Shown piece by piece: positions 26,210 through 36,109 of a stretch of DNA of 64,000 bases. The notes under the pieces are model-generated. The model searched no databases. It was not told the DNA's origin and was given only the letters and a program-made list of their open reading frames with translations. The DNA comes from Microbacterium sp. SORGH_AS_0862. GTDB lineage: Bacteria > Actinomycetota > Actinomycetes > Actinomycetales > Microbacteriaceae. Location of the stretch: contig NZ_JAUTAY010000001.1 of the NCBI RefSeq assembly GCF_030818795.1, forward strand, positions 1,426,001-1,490,000, given 5' to 3'. The stretch's first letter is position 1, and every line of letters begins with the position of its first letter. The translations under genes and the position numbers were made by a program.

Positions 26210-28760
26210 ATGTCGACAGCTCCACCCGCATCCACTTCGGAGTCGCCACTGGGCAGGATGCGGGGCATCGCTGCGATGGTGGCGGCGTGGCTGCGCCGGC
26301 ATCCGTTCACGACCGGGCTTCTACTCGTGATGCTGGTGACGAGCGTGGCGCAGATCGTCATCACCTCTCCCCCGGATGCGGACACCGGGCTGCTTCCGCC
26401 GTGGAACGACTCGTTCGACGACTTCCGCTGGTGGTCGGCCATCACGCCCATGTTCGTCACGGGCTCCGTGCCCGAGCTGCTCACGACGCTGGTCCTGGCG
26501 GTCGTCGTGGTGGGCCAGGCGGAACGGGTCATGGGTACGGGCGCGGGCGGCGATCGCCTACGTCGCCGGCGGGGTGCTCGTCACCTCGGTGTCGATCGCG
26601 GTCGGGCTGCTGGAGGAGCGCTTCCTCGCGTTCCTGCCGCTCAACGACGTCTTCTTCTTCACGCTGACCCCGCTCGCCGCGATCGTGTGCACGGCGATGG
26701 CGGCCAGCTGCTTCATCGGTGCGCTCTGGCGACGGCGGGTGCGCCTCGCATCCCTTCTCGCCGTGTGCGTGCTCTTCCTCTACCGCGGCGACGCCGACAG
26801 CCTCTTCATCCTCGTGGCGCTGCCGGTCGGACTCGGCGTGGGCTTCCTCCTCGGCGGCCGGCGGGCGCGGACCCTCGTCGTGCGCAGCTCACATCACGAG
26901 ATCCGCGTGCTGCTCGCGTCCCTCGTGGCGGTGGGCGGCATCGGACCCGTCATCGCGACGTGGTTCGGATCGGGCACCGGCCTGCTGTCGTTTTACGGAT
27001 TCCTGAGCATCGACCCCGTCGTCGTGGTCGACGGCACGACGTGCGCGTTCGGCTCCGCGGTCGACTGTCCTTCCGAGTACACGACGGCGGCCGAGGTGTT
27101 CCCGGCGGCGGGCTGGATCGCGCTGCTGCCGATGATCATCGCGCTGATCGCGGCCTGGGGCATCCTCCGCGGCCGGCGCGCTGCGCTGTGGATCGCGGTC
27201 GTGCTCAACGCGGCGGTGTTCGGCTGGATCCTCGTGCAGTGGATAACGCTGCAGCCCGAGACGGTCGCCGACATCGCCGCGTATCAGGGGACGGATGCGG
27301 AGACGTACGTCTGGCAGACGATCTCGGGCGCGCTGCTGGCCGCCGTCGCACCGCTCGGCACGACGATCGCGCTGCTGGTGCTGCGCCGGCACCTCCGCGT
27401 GACGTCGAGCCCCGCGGCGCGGCGGCGTTACCTCGTGGTACTGGGAACCGCGACACTGCTCACCGCGCTCGTCGCGACCGCGGGACAGGTGCTCACCCGC
27501 CAGGGCCATGACCCGGTGATCGATCTGGGCGACATCCTGCTCGCTCTGCCGCTGCGCTTCATCCCTCCGACGCTGCTGCCGCCCGACGTGGTCTCGTTCG
27601 TGCCGGAGACCCTCGAGGCCCGCATCTTCTGGTACCTGCCGCCCGCGATCTTCTGGGCCGGGGCGGTGCTCGCGACGGCGTGCCTGATCTTCGCTCCGGC
27701 GGCCGTGGGCGAGCGCAACGACCGCATCCGGGCGCGCGAGCTGCTGCGCGCGGGCGGCGGGGACTCGTTCAGCTTCATGTCGACCTGGCCCGGCAACTCC
27801 TACTGGTTCTCGCCCGACGGCACCGCCGCGATCGCGTATCAGGTGCACCACAACGTCGCCGTCACCGTCGGCGGTCCGTTCGGCCCGGCGTTCGCCGACG
27901 TGCGGGTGTTCGAGCAGTTCGCGGCGTTCTGCGGCGACAACGGCTGGCAGCCGGTGTTCTACAGCGTGAGCGACGGGCCCAGCGCCGAGCTCGCGTCGCG
28001 GGGCTGGTACCGGCTGCGGATCGCCGAGGAGGCGCTGCTCGACGCGCGGGACTGGACCCCGGCGGGCAAGAAGCGGCAGGACATCCGCACGGCGACGAAC
28101 AAGGCGGCGCGCGAGGGCGTCACGGCGGTGTGGACGCGATGGGCCGATCTCAGCATCGCGCAGCACCTCCAGCTGCGCACCCTGTCGGAGTCGTGGCTGG
28201 CCGACAAGGAGCTCCCGGAGATGGAGTTCACGCTCGGCGGGCTCGACCAGGTCGACGATCCGGATGTGCGGCTCATGCTGGCCATCGCCGAAGACGGCCG
28301 CATCGAGGCGATCACGAGCTGGCTGCCTCTTTATGGGCCCGATGGGCTCCGCGGTTATGTGCTCGATGTGATGCGGCGGCGGCACGAGGCGTTCAACGGC
28401 GTGATGGAGTTCGTGATCGGGGCGGTCGTCGTGCAGCTGAAGGAGGAGGGGCTGGAGACGCTGAGCCTGTCGGGGGCGCCCCTCGCGTATACGGCGGAGG
28501 CCGGAGCGGAGTCGGATGCCGTGCAGCGCATGCTCGATCTCGCGGGTTCGCTGCTGGAGCCGGGCTACGGGTTCCGTTCGCTGCACAGCTTCAAGCGCAA
28601 GTTCCAGCCGGACTTCTCGCCCGTCTGGCTCGTCGTCGCCGATTCGGCGGCGCTGCCGGCGACGGGTCTCGCGCTCGTGCGGTGCTACCTGCCTCAGCTC
28701 ACCCTGCGTCAGGCCGCGCGCATGGCGGCGACGCTCGGCCGCGACCGCGCGCGAGGCTGA
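26210..28760 (+). CDS. MprF-like bifunctional membrane protein, frameshifted
   Basis: The repaired product is 849 residues: an N-terminal multi-helix membrane region whose first part resembles a rhomboid-like fold (FRWWSAITPMF, then AERVMG), more membrane helices, and a C-terminal DUF2156 aminoacyl-phosphatidylglycerol synthase domain (about residues 510-840). The frame breaks after GQAERVMG, within the G-rich stretch 26539-26547; deleting one G gives an uninterrupted AIAYVAGGVLV continuation. The enzyme would use aminoacyl-tRNA to modify phosphatidylglycerol and flip the product, changing surface charge and resistance to cationic peptides. The amino acid is not evident from sequence. Confidence 0.83.
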
Positions 28761-28766
28761 ACCGGG

Positions 28767-29372
28767 TCAGCTGCCGGCGGCTCCCGCATCCGTGATGCCC
28801 ACGTCGGTGACGTGGAAGTTGCGCGAGGAGCGAGATGCGGTGGGTCCGCGCTGGCCCTGGTAGCGGTTGCCGTAGGGACCGGAGCCGTAGGCGTTCTCGG
28901 CGGGGGAGCTGAGGCGGAAGAAGCAGAGCTGGCCGATCTTCATGCCGGGCCACAGCTTGATCGGCAGGGTCGCGACGTTCGACAGTTCGAGGGTCACGTG
29001 ACCGGTGAAGCCGGGGTCGATGAAGCCGGCCGTCGAGTGGGTCAGCAGGCCGAGGCGGCCGAGCGACGACTTGCCCTCGAGGCGGGCGGCGACGTCGTCG
29101 GGCAGCGTGACGCGCTCGAAGGTGGCGCCAAGAGCGAACTCGCCCGGATGCAGGATGAACGGCTCGTCGGGGCGCACCTCGATCAGCCGGGTGAGCTCGG
29201 GCTGGTCTTCGGCCGGGTCGATGAAGGGGTACTTGTGGTTGTCGAACAGGCGGAAGTACCTGTCGAGGCGCACGTCGACGCTGGAGGGCTGCACCATCTG
29301 AGGATCGGAGGGCTCCAGCCCGATGCGTCCGTCGGCCAGTTCCTGCTTGATGTCGCGATCCGAGAGCAGCAC
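28767..29372 (-). CDS. dcd: dCTP deaminase
   Basis: The 201-residue trimeric dUTPase-fold enzyme shows the family motifs MLLSDRDI at the start, [17 protein letters not shown] with the catalytic region, the Glu in VTLELSN and the C-terminal [10 protein letters not shown] lid. It deaminates dCTP to dUTP for thymidylate synthesis; some relatives are bifunctional and continue to dUMP, which cannot be decided here. The start GTG at 29372 follows a -10-like TAGGCT (29379-29384, minus strand) by six bases, a leaderless arrangement. It converges with the mprF-like gene. Confidence 0.94.
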   Translation of the reverse strand: MLLSDRDIKQELADGRIGLEPSDPQMVQPSSVDVRLDRYFRLFDNHKYPFIDPAEDQPELTRLIEVRPDEPFILHPGEFALGATFERVTLPDDVAARLEGKSSLGRLGLLTHSTAGFIDPGFTGHVTLELSNVATLPIKLWPGMKIGQLCFFRLSSPAENAYGSGPYGNRYQGQRGPTASRSSRNFHVTDVGITDAGAAGS

Positions 29373-29422
29373 CCGCCCAGCCTAGCGAGCAATGCCCTTT
29401 GCTATGCTGGCCGCGTACCCCC

Positions 29423-29493
29423 GGGGCTGTAGTTCAATGGCAGAACTTCTGCTTCCCAAGCAGACAGCGCGGGTTCGATTCCCGTCAGCCCCT
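29423..29493 (+). tRNA. tRNA-Gly (anticodon CCC)
   Basis: A 71-nt cloverleaf: acceptor arms GGGGCTG and CAGCCCC, D arm GTTC-AATGGCA-GAAC, anticodon stem TCTGC/GCAGA with loop TTCCCAA (anticodon CCC), T arm with TTCGATT, and discriminator T. The CCA end is not encoded. It reads GGG glycine codons. No duplicated 3' end was found elsewhere in the window. Confidence 0.95.
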
Positions 29494-29497
29494 CGTA

Positions 29498-29536
29498 TGG
29501 AAATAGCGGTCCGGCTCGTCCGGGCCGCTATTTCCA
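29498..29536 (+). terminator. terminator after tRNA-Gly
   Basis: A 17-bp stem (29498-29514 with 29520-29536, one G-T pair) with a five-base loop begins five bases after the tRNA. The stem ends in AT-rich GGAAATA/TATTTCC. It probably ends the tRNA transcript. Confidence 0.75.
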
Positions 29537-29682
29537 TGTATCGGCAGAGTGAATCGAACCCTTGAGTGGGCCCACAACGCCGAGGCCCCGCGCGCGGCGC
29601 AGCCGCGTGTGGAGAAGCGTTGGGGACCGTCAGCCCCTCACACGAGAGAAGGCCCGGCGGTCAGCGTCTGCCGGGCCGGTGG

Positions 29683-29764
29683 CTACAGTTCTGCGCAGAT
29701 GCGCCAGTCAATGACTGTCGCGGATGCGGGAAGGTGTGGCGGTTGCGCACATGCGACGCAACTC
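29683..29764 (+). repeat. 82-nt intergenic repeat, copy A
   Basis: An 82-nt unit beginning CTACAGTT and ending GACGCAACTC. It matches copy B (39377-39458, inverted) at 74 of 82 positions and copy C (39604-39685) at about 63 of 82, without gaps. It lies in the roughly 340-bp gene-free stretch 29,540-29,882, which otherwise holds no recognisable gene; a GC-rich hairpin-like stretch precedes the repeat (about 29,651-29,680). Confidence 0.8.
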
Positions 29765-29882
29765 AAACGGAGACGTCGAGGCTTCCGCCGGGATACCAGG
29801 GCTCACCTGGGTATGCCGCGGTCTCGTCGAAAGCCCTGCCCGAGCAGCCCCCTCACAGGCCCCTCCCGTAGCGTGGGGAGGT

Positions 29883-30809
29883 ATGGCCGACACCCTTGCC
29901 GACCGACGTTCACCCCTCCGACCCGCCGTGGATCTCGTCCGCGGCACCCTGATCGGGGCGGTGGAGGTGATCCCGGGGGTCAGCGGCGGCACGGTCGCCC
30001 TCATCGTGGGCGTCTACGCCACGCTCATCGAAGCGGCCAGCCACGTCGTGCGCGGCACGCTCGCGCTCACTGATGTCTTCCGTCGCAAGGGCCTGGCCCG
30101 CGCCGCATCCCACTTCCGCGCCGTGCGCTGGCGAATCGTCGCGCCGGTGCTCCTCGGGATGGCGCTCGCGGTCGTGCTCGGCGCGAAGCTCCTCGCCCCG
30201 CTCGTGCAGGAGTTCCCGACCGAGACCCGCGCGGTGTTCGGCGGCATGATCGCCGCATCCCTGCTCATCCCGATCCGGATGCTGGGACGCGACTGGACCT
30301 GGCGCCTCGCCGTCGTGGCCCTCGGCGCGGCGGTCGCCGCCTTCCTCCTCACGGGCCTGCCCTCGGGCACCCTCGAGGATCCGCCGCTCGTGATCGTCGC
30401 CCTCGCCGCATCCGTCGCCGTCTGCGCCCTCGTGCTTCCCGGCCTGTCCGGCGCCTTCCTGCTGCTCGTGTTCGGCCTCTACGAGACGACGCTCGTCGCC
30501 CTGAACGAGCGCAACGTGCCCTACATCCTCGCCTTCGCGGTCGGCGCGATCGTCGGCCTCAGCCTGTTCGTCAACATCCTCCGGATGCTGCTCGCCCGCT
30601 TCCACGCGGCGATGCTCGCGATCATGACCGGACTCATGCTCGGCTCCCTCCGGGCTCTCTGGCCCTGGCAGGATGCGGCAGGCCGCGCCGCCGCGCCATC
30701 GGGAGACGTACTTGGCCCGGTGCTGCTGGCCGCCGCCGGCGCCGCCGTCGTGTTGGCGGTCCTGGCGATGCAGGTCGCGCTCGACCGGCGAGCGCAGCGC
30801 GCCGCGTAG
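29883..30809 (+). CDS. DUF368 membrane protein, PopT-type polyprenyl-phosphate translocase
   Basis: The 308-residue integral membrane protein has 8-10 hydrophobic segments and the DUF368 hallmarks: an early RGTLIGAVEVIPGVSGGTVALI helix with Pro-Gly-Val-Ser-Gly-Gly and a second inverted copy LVLPGLSGAFLLLVFGLYE. Members of this family have been identified as undecaprenyl-phosphate recycling flippases (PopT), needed for wall synthesis. The ATG at 29883 was chosen because GGGGAGGT lies directly upstream; the longer frame starts inside the repeat element. Confidence 0.85.
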   Translation: MADTLADRRSPLRPAVDLVRGTLIGAVEVIPGVSGGTVALIVGVYATLIEAASHVVRGTLALTDVFRRKGLARAASHFRAVRWRIVAPVLLGMALAVVLGAKLLAPLVQEFPTETRAVFGGMIAASLLIPIRMLGRDWTWRLAVVALGAAVAAFLLTGLPSGTLEDPPLVIVALAASVAVCALVLPGLSGAFLLLVFGLYETTLVALNERNVPYILAFAVGAIVGLSLFVNILRMLLARFHAAMLAIMTGLMLGSLRALWPWQDAAGRAAAPSGDVLGPVLLAAAGAAVVLAVLAMQVALDRRAQRAA

Positions 30810-30828
30810 GGACGCCCCTGCCAGCCGC

Positions 30829-31722
30829 TCAGCCCGCGGCGGCCTGCTCGGCGAGCAGCAGCGAGCCGTAGAGCCCGGCCTCGCCGTCGAGTTCGGTGCG
30901 GGCGATCGCGAGCTCCCGTGACGAGCCCCGCGACCCGGCAGGACCCACGCGCACGGCGGCGGCCTCCTGGAGCGCCTCGATCAACCCGGGCGTCTTGAGC
31001 ACGCCGCCACCGAACACGATCAGTTCGATGCCCAGCGTGAAGTACAGCGTGGCGGCGAGCTGGGCGAGGTAGAACGCGGCGATCTCGTTGCTCTTCGCGC
31101 GCGCGGCCGCATCCAGCTCCTGGCTGTCGATGCCGTTGCGCGCACGGACGGCGGGGCCCGACGCGACGCCCTCGAGACAGTCGCCGTGGAAGCGGCAGAT
31201 ACCGGCGAAGGTGTCGTCGGGGTGCCGTGCGACGGGAAGGTGAGCGATCTCGGGCCAGCCGGTGCCCACCAGCACTCGGCCCCCGGCGATGAGCCCGGCG
31301 CCCACACCGGTGCCGACGGTGACATAGGCGACGTCGCTCGAGTCCTGCGCGGCGCCCCACTGCAGCTCGCCGAGCGCGGCGCCCGTGACGTCGGTCGTGA
31401 TGCGGGCGGGAGCATCCGAGGCCGCCGCGCGAATGCGGCCCAGCACGTCGACGCCGTCCCACCCCGCCTTCGGCGTCGAGGTGATGGATCCGTAGGCCGG
31501 CGAGGCGGGGTCGAGGTCGAGCGGACCGAAGGCCGCGATCCCGACACCGGCGATCTCGTCGTCGAGTGACCGGATGAAGTCGCCGACCGCGGCGAGCGTC
31601 GTGTCGGGCTCACCGGTCGCGACCGAGGTGCGGCTCAGGATGCGGCGGGGGTCCCCCTCCGGCGCCGCCGCGCAGACGATCTTCGTGCCGCCGGTCTCGA
31701 TGCCGACGAGCAGGCGGCTCAC
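30829..31722 (-). CDS. ROK-family sugar kinase (fructokinase-like)
   Basis: The 297-residue protein begins with the ATP-binding ETGGTKIVC (Glu form of the ROK motif typical of fructokinases), has TVGTGVGAGLIAGG, the zinc-binding CRFHGDCLEGVASG segment, and FGGGVLK near the C-terminus. It phosphorylates a hexose, probably fructose, with ATP. It shares a 4-bp overlap with the small upstream gene and is convergent with the DUF368 gene. Confidence 0.87.
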   Translation of the reverse strand: MSRLLVGIETGGTKIVCAAAPEGDPRRILSRTSVATGEPDTTLAAVGDFIRSLDDEIAGVGIAAFGPLDLDPASPAYGSITSTPKAGWDGVDVLGRIRAAASDAPARITTDVTGAALGELQWGAAQDSSDVAYVTVGTGVGAGLIAGGRVLVGTGWPEIAHLPVARHPDDTFAGICRFHGDCLEGVASGPAVRARNGIDSQELDAAARAKSNEIAAFYLAQLAATLYFTLGIELIVFGGGVLKTPGLIEALQEAAAVRVGPAGSRGSSRELAIARTELDGEAGLYGSLLLAEQAAAG

Positions 31723-32006
31723 GCCGCGTCCTCGTCGCGGGGCACGATGCCCCCGAACACCAAGTTGTTGCGCATGGCGCGACTCTCGTCGTCGTCGCCG
31801 AGGAGCGCCTGCCGCAGGCCGTCGACGTCATGCGTGCGCAGGAGCGCGTTCCACCGCTCGACGGCTGCGCGCGCTCCGCCCTCGGTGGTCTCGCGCTTGC
31901 GCGGTACGTTCTGCAGCGCCCGGGTGATCACGTAGAGCGGCTCGGTCTCGAGCAGCTCGGCGATCCGCCGGTGCTGAGCCAGCTTCTTCTGGTCGTTTCG
32001 CGACAT
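31719..32006 (-). CDS. small protein of unknown function
   Basis: A 95-residue hydrophilic, mostly helical protein beginning MSRNDQKKLAQHRRIAELLE and containing several charged stretches, with no signal peptide or membrane helix. I do not recognise a family. The ATG at 32006 was chosen because GGAGG lies five bases upstream; a longer form to 32024 has a poorly placed ribosome site. It overlaps the ROK kinase gene by four bases, so the two are co-expressed. Confidence 0.6.
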   Translation of the reverse strand: MSRNDQKKLAQHRRIAELLETEPLYVITRALQNVPRKRETTEGGARAAVERWNALLRTHDVDGLRQALLGDDDESRAMRNNLVFGGIVPRDEDAA

Positions 32007-32060
32007 TCCTGCCTCCGCGTCCATCCTGCCGCGGGCGGCGTGCCCGCGGGTGAACCCGCG

Positions 32061-33101
32061 TCAGTTGACCGAGCCGCCGACGGGCGCGGCGAACTCGTCG
32101 AGAGCGGCGACGACCTCGGGCGAGAGCTCGGCCTTGCTCGCGGCGATCGCGTCGTCGATCTGACCCGGGCGCGAGGCGCCGATGATCGCGGTGGTCACGA
32201 CCTCGTCGCGCAGCACCCACGCGATCGCGAGCTGCGGGATCGACAGACCCGCATCCCGCGCGACGCCGTCGATGCCCCGGATGCGGCGCAGGTAGTCGTC
32301 GGTGAGCGCGCTGCTGTTGAGGAAGTGGCTGTCGGCGGCGCGAGAGTCGGCCGGCACGGTGCCGTCGAGATACTTGGCGGTCAGCAGCCCCTGCGCCAGC
32401 GGCGAGAAGACGGCGCTGCCGACCTGCAGCTCCCGCAGGGCGGGGAACAGCTCCGCCTCGGGGGTGCGGTCGAACAGCGAGTAACGGGGCTGATGTACGA
32501 GCAGGCGCACGCCCTCGGCGGCGAGCAGCGCGTGCGCGCGCCGCGTGAGCTCCGCCGGGTAGTTGGAAATGCCGACATACAACGCCTTGCCGCTGCGCAC
32601 GATGTCGACGAGCGCCTGCATCGTCTCTTCGAGCGGCGTGTCGGGGTCGACGCGGTGGGAGTAGAACACGTCGACGTAGTCGGTGCGCATCCGCGTGAGG
32701 CTCTGCTCGAGCGAACGCATCAGGTACTTGCGCGAACCGCCGTCGCCGTACGGCCCCGGCCACATGTCGTAGCCGGCCTTCGTCGTCAGGAACAGCTCGT
32801 CGCGGTAGCGGCGCAGGTCGCTGTCGAGCACGGTGCCGAAGGTCGTCTCGGCAGCGCCGTAGGGCGGGCCGTAGTTGTTCGCGAGGTCGACGTGCACGAC
32901 GCCGCGGTCGACCGCGTGAAGGAGGATCTCGCGCTGCGCCTCGATCGAGCGGCCACGGCCGAAGTTCTGCCACAGCCCCAGTGAGACACGGGGCAGACGC
33001 ACCCCGCTGGCGCCGGCACGCGCGAACGGCACGTCGTCATAGCGGGTCGCCTTCGCGATGTACGGCGAAAGCAGACGGGGGTCATCGGCGGCGATGGGCA
33101 T
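32061..33101 (-). CDS. aldo/keto reductase, YghZ/Kv-beta-like
   Basis: The 346-residue TIM-barrel NADPH-dependent reductase shows the catalytic tetrad: Asp and Tyr in VDLANNYG, Lys in LTTKAGYDM, His in VDVFYSHRVD. NADPH-binding residues are near the end in AIIGASRPGQ. Close relatives (YghZ/GprA type) reduce L-glyceraldehyde 3-phosphate and methylglyoxal. The ATG at 33101 follows AAGGA at normal spacing. Confidence 0.88.
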   Translation of the reverse strand: MPIAADDPRLLSPYIAKATRYDDVPFARAGASGVRLPRVSLGLWQNFGRGRSIEAQREILLHAVDRGVVHVDLANNYGPPYGAAETTFGTVLDSDLRRYRDELFLTTKAGYDMWPGPYGDGGSRKYLMRSLEQSLTRMRTDYVDVFYSHRVDPDTPLEETMQALVDIVRSGKALYVGISNYPAELTRRAHALLAAEGVRLLVHQPRYSLFDRTPEAELFPALRELQVGSAVFSPLAQGLLTAKYLDGTVPADSRAADSHFLNSSALTDDYLRRIRGIDGVARDAGLSIPQLAIAWVLRDEVVTTAIIGASRPGQIDDAIAASKAELSPEVVAALDEFAAPVGGSVN

Positions 33102-33211
33102 GACGATCCTTCGGGAGGGAAAGGGGTGCAGTTCGCAAGCCTGCCACACCCGGACGACACCCGGCCCCGATCCCGCAGCCGGCTGCGGGATCGGGGCCGG
33201 GTCTCAACGGG

Positions 33212-34048
33212 TCACTCCTGGATGAAGGCCAGGATGTCGGGGTTGATCACATCGGCGTGCGTGGTCAGCATGCCGTGCGGGTAGCCCTCGTAGATCTTCA
33301 GCGTCGAGTTCTGCAACAGCTCGTGCTGCTTCAGGGCCGCATCCTTGTACGGGACGACCTGGTCGTCGTCGCCCTGGATGACGAACACGGGAACCGTGAT
33401 GGCCTTCAGGTCCTCGGTCTGATCGGTCTCGGAGAACGCCTTGATGCCCAGGTAGTGGGCGAGGGCGCTGCCGGTCATGCCCTGACGCCACCAGTTGTCG
33501 ATCACGGGCTGCGAGGGTGTGACGCCCTCACGGTTGAAGCCGTAGAAGGGACCGGATGCGACGGCCTCGAAGAACTCGGCACGGTTGGCGGCGAGCGCCT
33601 CACGGAAGCCGTCGAACACCGAGATCGGCGTGCCCTCGGGGTTGGCGTCGGTCTGCACCATGAGCGGCGGCACGGACGACACGAGCACCGCCTTGGCGAC
33701 GCGACCCTGGGGCTCGCCGTACTTCGCCACGTAGCGGGCCACCTGGCCGCCGCCCGTCGAGTGCCCGATGTGGATCGCGTTGTGCAGATCGAGGTGCTCG
33801 ACGACCGCGTTCACGTCGCTGGCGTAGTGGTCCATGTCGTGCCCGGTGCCGATCTGCGAGGAACGGCCGTGGCCGCGACGGTCGGTCGCGATGACGCGGA
33901 AGCCCTTGCTGAGGAAGAACAGCATCTGGGCGTCCCAGTCGTCCGACGAGAGCGGCCAGCCGTGGTGGAACACGATGGGCTGGGCGTCGGTGCTGCCCCA
34001 GTCCTTGAAGTAGATCTCTGCGCCGTCTTCGGTGGTCACGTAGGCCAT
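33212..34048 (-). CDS. alpha/beta hydrolase, non-haem chloroperoxidase type
   Basis: The 278-residue protein has the family's HHGWPLSSDDWD oxyanion segment, nucleophile elbow GHSTGGGQVARY, the acid in IQGDDDQVVP and the catalytic His in GYPHGM. Such proteins act as esterases or perhydrolases; the chloroperoxidase name reflects perhydrolysis of acetate. The ATG at 34048 follows GGAGGT; the longer frame upstream is not coding. Confidence 0.88.
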   Translation of the reverse strand: MAYVTTEDGAEIYFKDWGSTDAQPIVFHHGWPLSSDDWDAQMLFFLSKGFRVIATDRRGHGRSSQIGTGHDMDHYASDVNAVVEHLDLHNAIHIGHSTGGGQVARYVAKYGEPQGRVAKAVLVSSVPPLMVQTDANPEGTPISVFDGFREALAANRAEFFEAVASGPFYGFNREGVTPSQPVIDNWWRQGMTGSALAHYLGIKAFSETDQTEDLKAITVPVFVIQGDDDQVVPYKDAALKQHELLQNSTLKIYEGYPHGMLTTHADVINPDILAFIQE

Positions 34049-34216
34049 GGGAAACCTCCAGGGTGTCTTGTGTTTCACAGTCGTTGAGGGGGAGCGCACT
34101 CGAGCCGCAGGGGCCGAGGGTGCGTTCACGATAGCTCCGCGCCTCACGCACCGTGCTTCGACATCTGTCCAGACAATTCCCACGGGTCCGGCGCGCTCAC
34201 ACGTCGCCCGAGCGCG

Positions 34217-35041
34217 TCAGCGGTAGGTGTCGAGCCGCCGCAGAGGCGGCTGCGCCCCCTCGTGGGTCACCGCGTCCGCGCCGACGGCGCAGGCGGCGGT
34301 GAGGGCCGCGACGTCGTCCCATCCGGCGTGCAGCGCAAGGGTCAGAGCGGCACAGAACGCGTCGCCCGCCCCGACGGAGTTGATCGCGTCGACCTTCGGG
34401 GCGCTCACTCGCGCGACCTCGCGGCCACCCTCTCGCAGCGCCGCGCCGGCAGAGCCGTAAGTGACCGCCACGCGGCGGGCGGCGGCGAGCGCGGGCAGCA
34501 GTTCGTACTCGGTCTCGTTGACGATCACGAGGTCCGCGCGCTCGAGCACCGCCTGCGGCACCTCGCGCGCGGGTGCCGCGTTCACGGCGAGGAAACCGGG
34601 CACCTCGGCCAGCGCCGCGATCGCGGACACCGGGATCTCCTGCTGCGCCAGGACCGCCTCGTCCGCGTGGAACTCTACCCCGTCGGGGCGCACCGTGTCG
34701 TTCGCTCCCGGACAGACGACGATCTGGTTCTCGCCGGCCTCGTCGACGATGATCAGTGCGGTGCCGGTGGGATCGTCGCCGAGCCAGACATCGCTCGTAT
34801 CGACGCCCGCATCCCGCAGGTTCTGCAGCATCGCGTGTCCGTCGGTGTCATCGCCGACGGCGCCGACCATACGCACACGAGCGCCCAGACGCGCCGCAGC
34901 CACCGCCTGGTTGGCGCCCTTGCCGCCCGGATCACGCCGCAACCGGCCGCCCAGAACCGTCTCGCCCGCGCCGGGCAGCCGCCCGGTGGTGGCCGTCAGA
35001 TCGACGTTGATGCTTCCGACGACGCAGAGAGGACCGAGCAT
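34217..35041 (-). CDS. ribokinase (PfkB family)
   Basis: The 274-residue protein has the ribokinase signatures VVGSINVDLTATTGRLPGAG, DPGGKGANQAVAAARLGARV and the catalytic NSVGAGDAFCAALTLAL. It phosphorylates ribose to ribose 5-phosphate. It is divergently transcribed from a nucleoside hydrolase that releases ribose, so the pair forms a nucleoside salvage unit. The ATG at 35041 with GGGGAA upstream is preferred over longer forms. Confidence 0.87.
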   Translation of the reverse strand: MLGPLCVVGSINVDLTATTGRLPGAGETVLGGRLRRDPGGKGANQAVAAARLGARVRMVGAVGDDTDGHAMLQNLRDAGVDTSDVWLGDDPTGTALIIVDEAGENQIVVCPGANDTVRPDGVEFHADEAVLAQQEIPVSAIAALAEVPGFLAVNAAPAREVPQAVLERADLVIVNETEYELLPALAAARRVAVTYGSAGAALREGGREVARVSAPKVDAINSVGAGDAFCAALTLALHAGWDDVAALTAACAVGADAVTHEGAQPPLRRLDTYR

Positions 35042-35151
35042 TTCCCCATTCCACCACGCGCCGAGGCCTCGGATGCGGCGCCTCAGCCCGTGACGAGATA
35101 TAACCGAACAGGCGGACGAGGGGGTCGCGCCCCGACCCACCGAGGAGAACG

Positions 35152-36105
35152 ATGACCGAGCCCACCCCCGTCTACCTGGACTGCGACACCGGCGTCGACG
35201 ACGCCGTCGCGCTGGCGTACCTGCTGGCCTCCCCGACGATCGACCTCGTCGGGGTCGGCACCGTCAGCGGCAACATCTCCGCGGCCGAAGCCACACGCAA
35301 CACGCTCGACCTGCTCGCACTGGCCGGTCGCGACGACATCCCCGTGGCGCTGGGCGCGCACGATCATCTCGACCACCCCTACGGGGGCGGCGCCCAGTGG
35401 GTGCACGGCGAGAACGGCATCGGCGGCGTCGAGCTGCCGCGAAGCCCGCGGGCGGCGGATTCCCGCACGGCCGTCGAGTTGTTGATCGACTTGTCGCACG
35501 CCTACGCCGGGCGCCTGCACGTGCTGACGATCGGACCGATGACGAACCTCGCGCACGCCCTGGAGGCCGATCCCACCCTGCCCGAGCGCGTCGCCGCCGT
35601 GACCGCCATGGGCGGGGCTGCTCTCGCGCCCGGCAACATCACGACAGCGGCCGAGGCGAACGTCTACAACGACCCGCAGGCGGCGGCAGCCCTCCTCGCG
35701 GCCGACTGGGACGTCACGCTCGTGCCCTTGGACGCCACCATGGAGCACACCATGAGCGAGCAGCAGCGCGAGCGGCTCGTCGCCGACGAGCGCCCGTTCG
35801 TCTCGGCGATCGGACGCATCCTCGATCACTACTTCGACTTCTACCGCGACACCTACGGACACCGCACGTGCGCGCTGCACGACCCGCTCGCCGCCGCGAT
35901 CGTCGGCGGCATCACCCCGTCGCGCGCACCCCGCGTACCGGTGACGGTCGACGTCACCGACGGACCGGGGCGCGGCCAGACGATCGCCGACCTGCGCGGT
36001 CAGCGCGTGGCGATGCGCGACCACGACGGCGTGCGCACGCGCGTCGTGCTCGACGTCGACGCGAGTGTGGCCGACCACCTGATCGACACGATCCTCGCGG
36101 GCTGA
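35152..36105 (+). CDS. nucleoside hydrolase
   Basis: The 317-residue enzyme starts with the Ca2+-binding DCDTGVDDAVAL motif of inosine-uridine nucleoside hydrolases, has TIGPMTNLA, AEANVYNDPQAA, and the C-terminal Asp in ALHDPLAAAI that completes the metal site. It cleaves nucleosides to base and ribose. AGGAGA precedes the ATG. With the divergent ribokinase it would feed ribose into the pentose phosphate pathway. Confidence 0.9.
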   Translation: MTEPTPVYLDCDTGVDDAVALAYLLASPTIDLVGVGTVSGNISAAEATRNTLDLLALAGRDDIPVALGAHDHLDHPYGGGAQWVHGENGIGGVELPRSPRAADSRTAVELLIDLSHAYAGRLHVLTIGPMTNLAHALEADPTLPERVAAVTAMGGAALAPGNITTAAEANVYNDPQAAAALLAADWDVTLVPLDATMEHTMSEQQRERLVADERPFVSAIGRILDHYFDFYRDTYGHRTCALHDPLAAAIVGGITPSRAPRVPVTVDVTDGPGRGQTIADLRGQRVAMRDHDGVRTRVVLDVDASVADHLIDTILAG

Positions 36106-36109
36106 GAAC

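Noticed and set aside
29423..29493. tRNA-Gly as the phage attachment site
   Set aside because: The tRNA is about 23 kb from the prophage, is intact, and its 3' end is not duplicated near the integrase.
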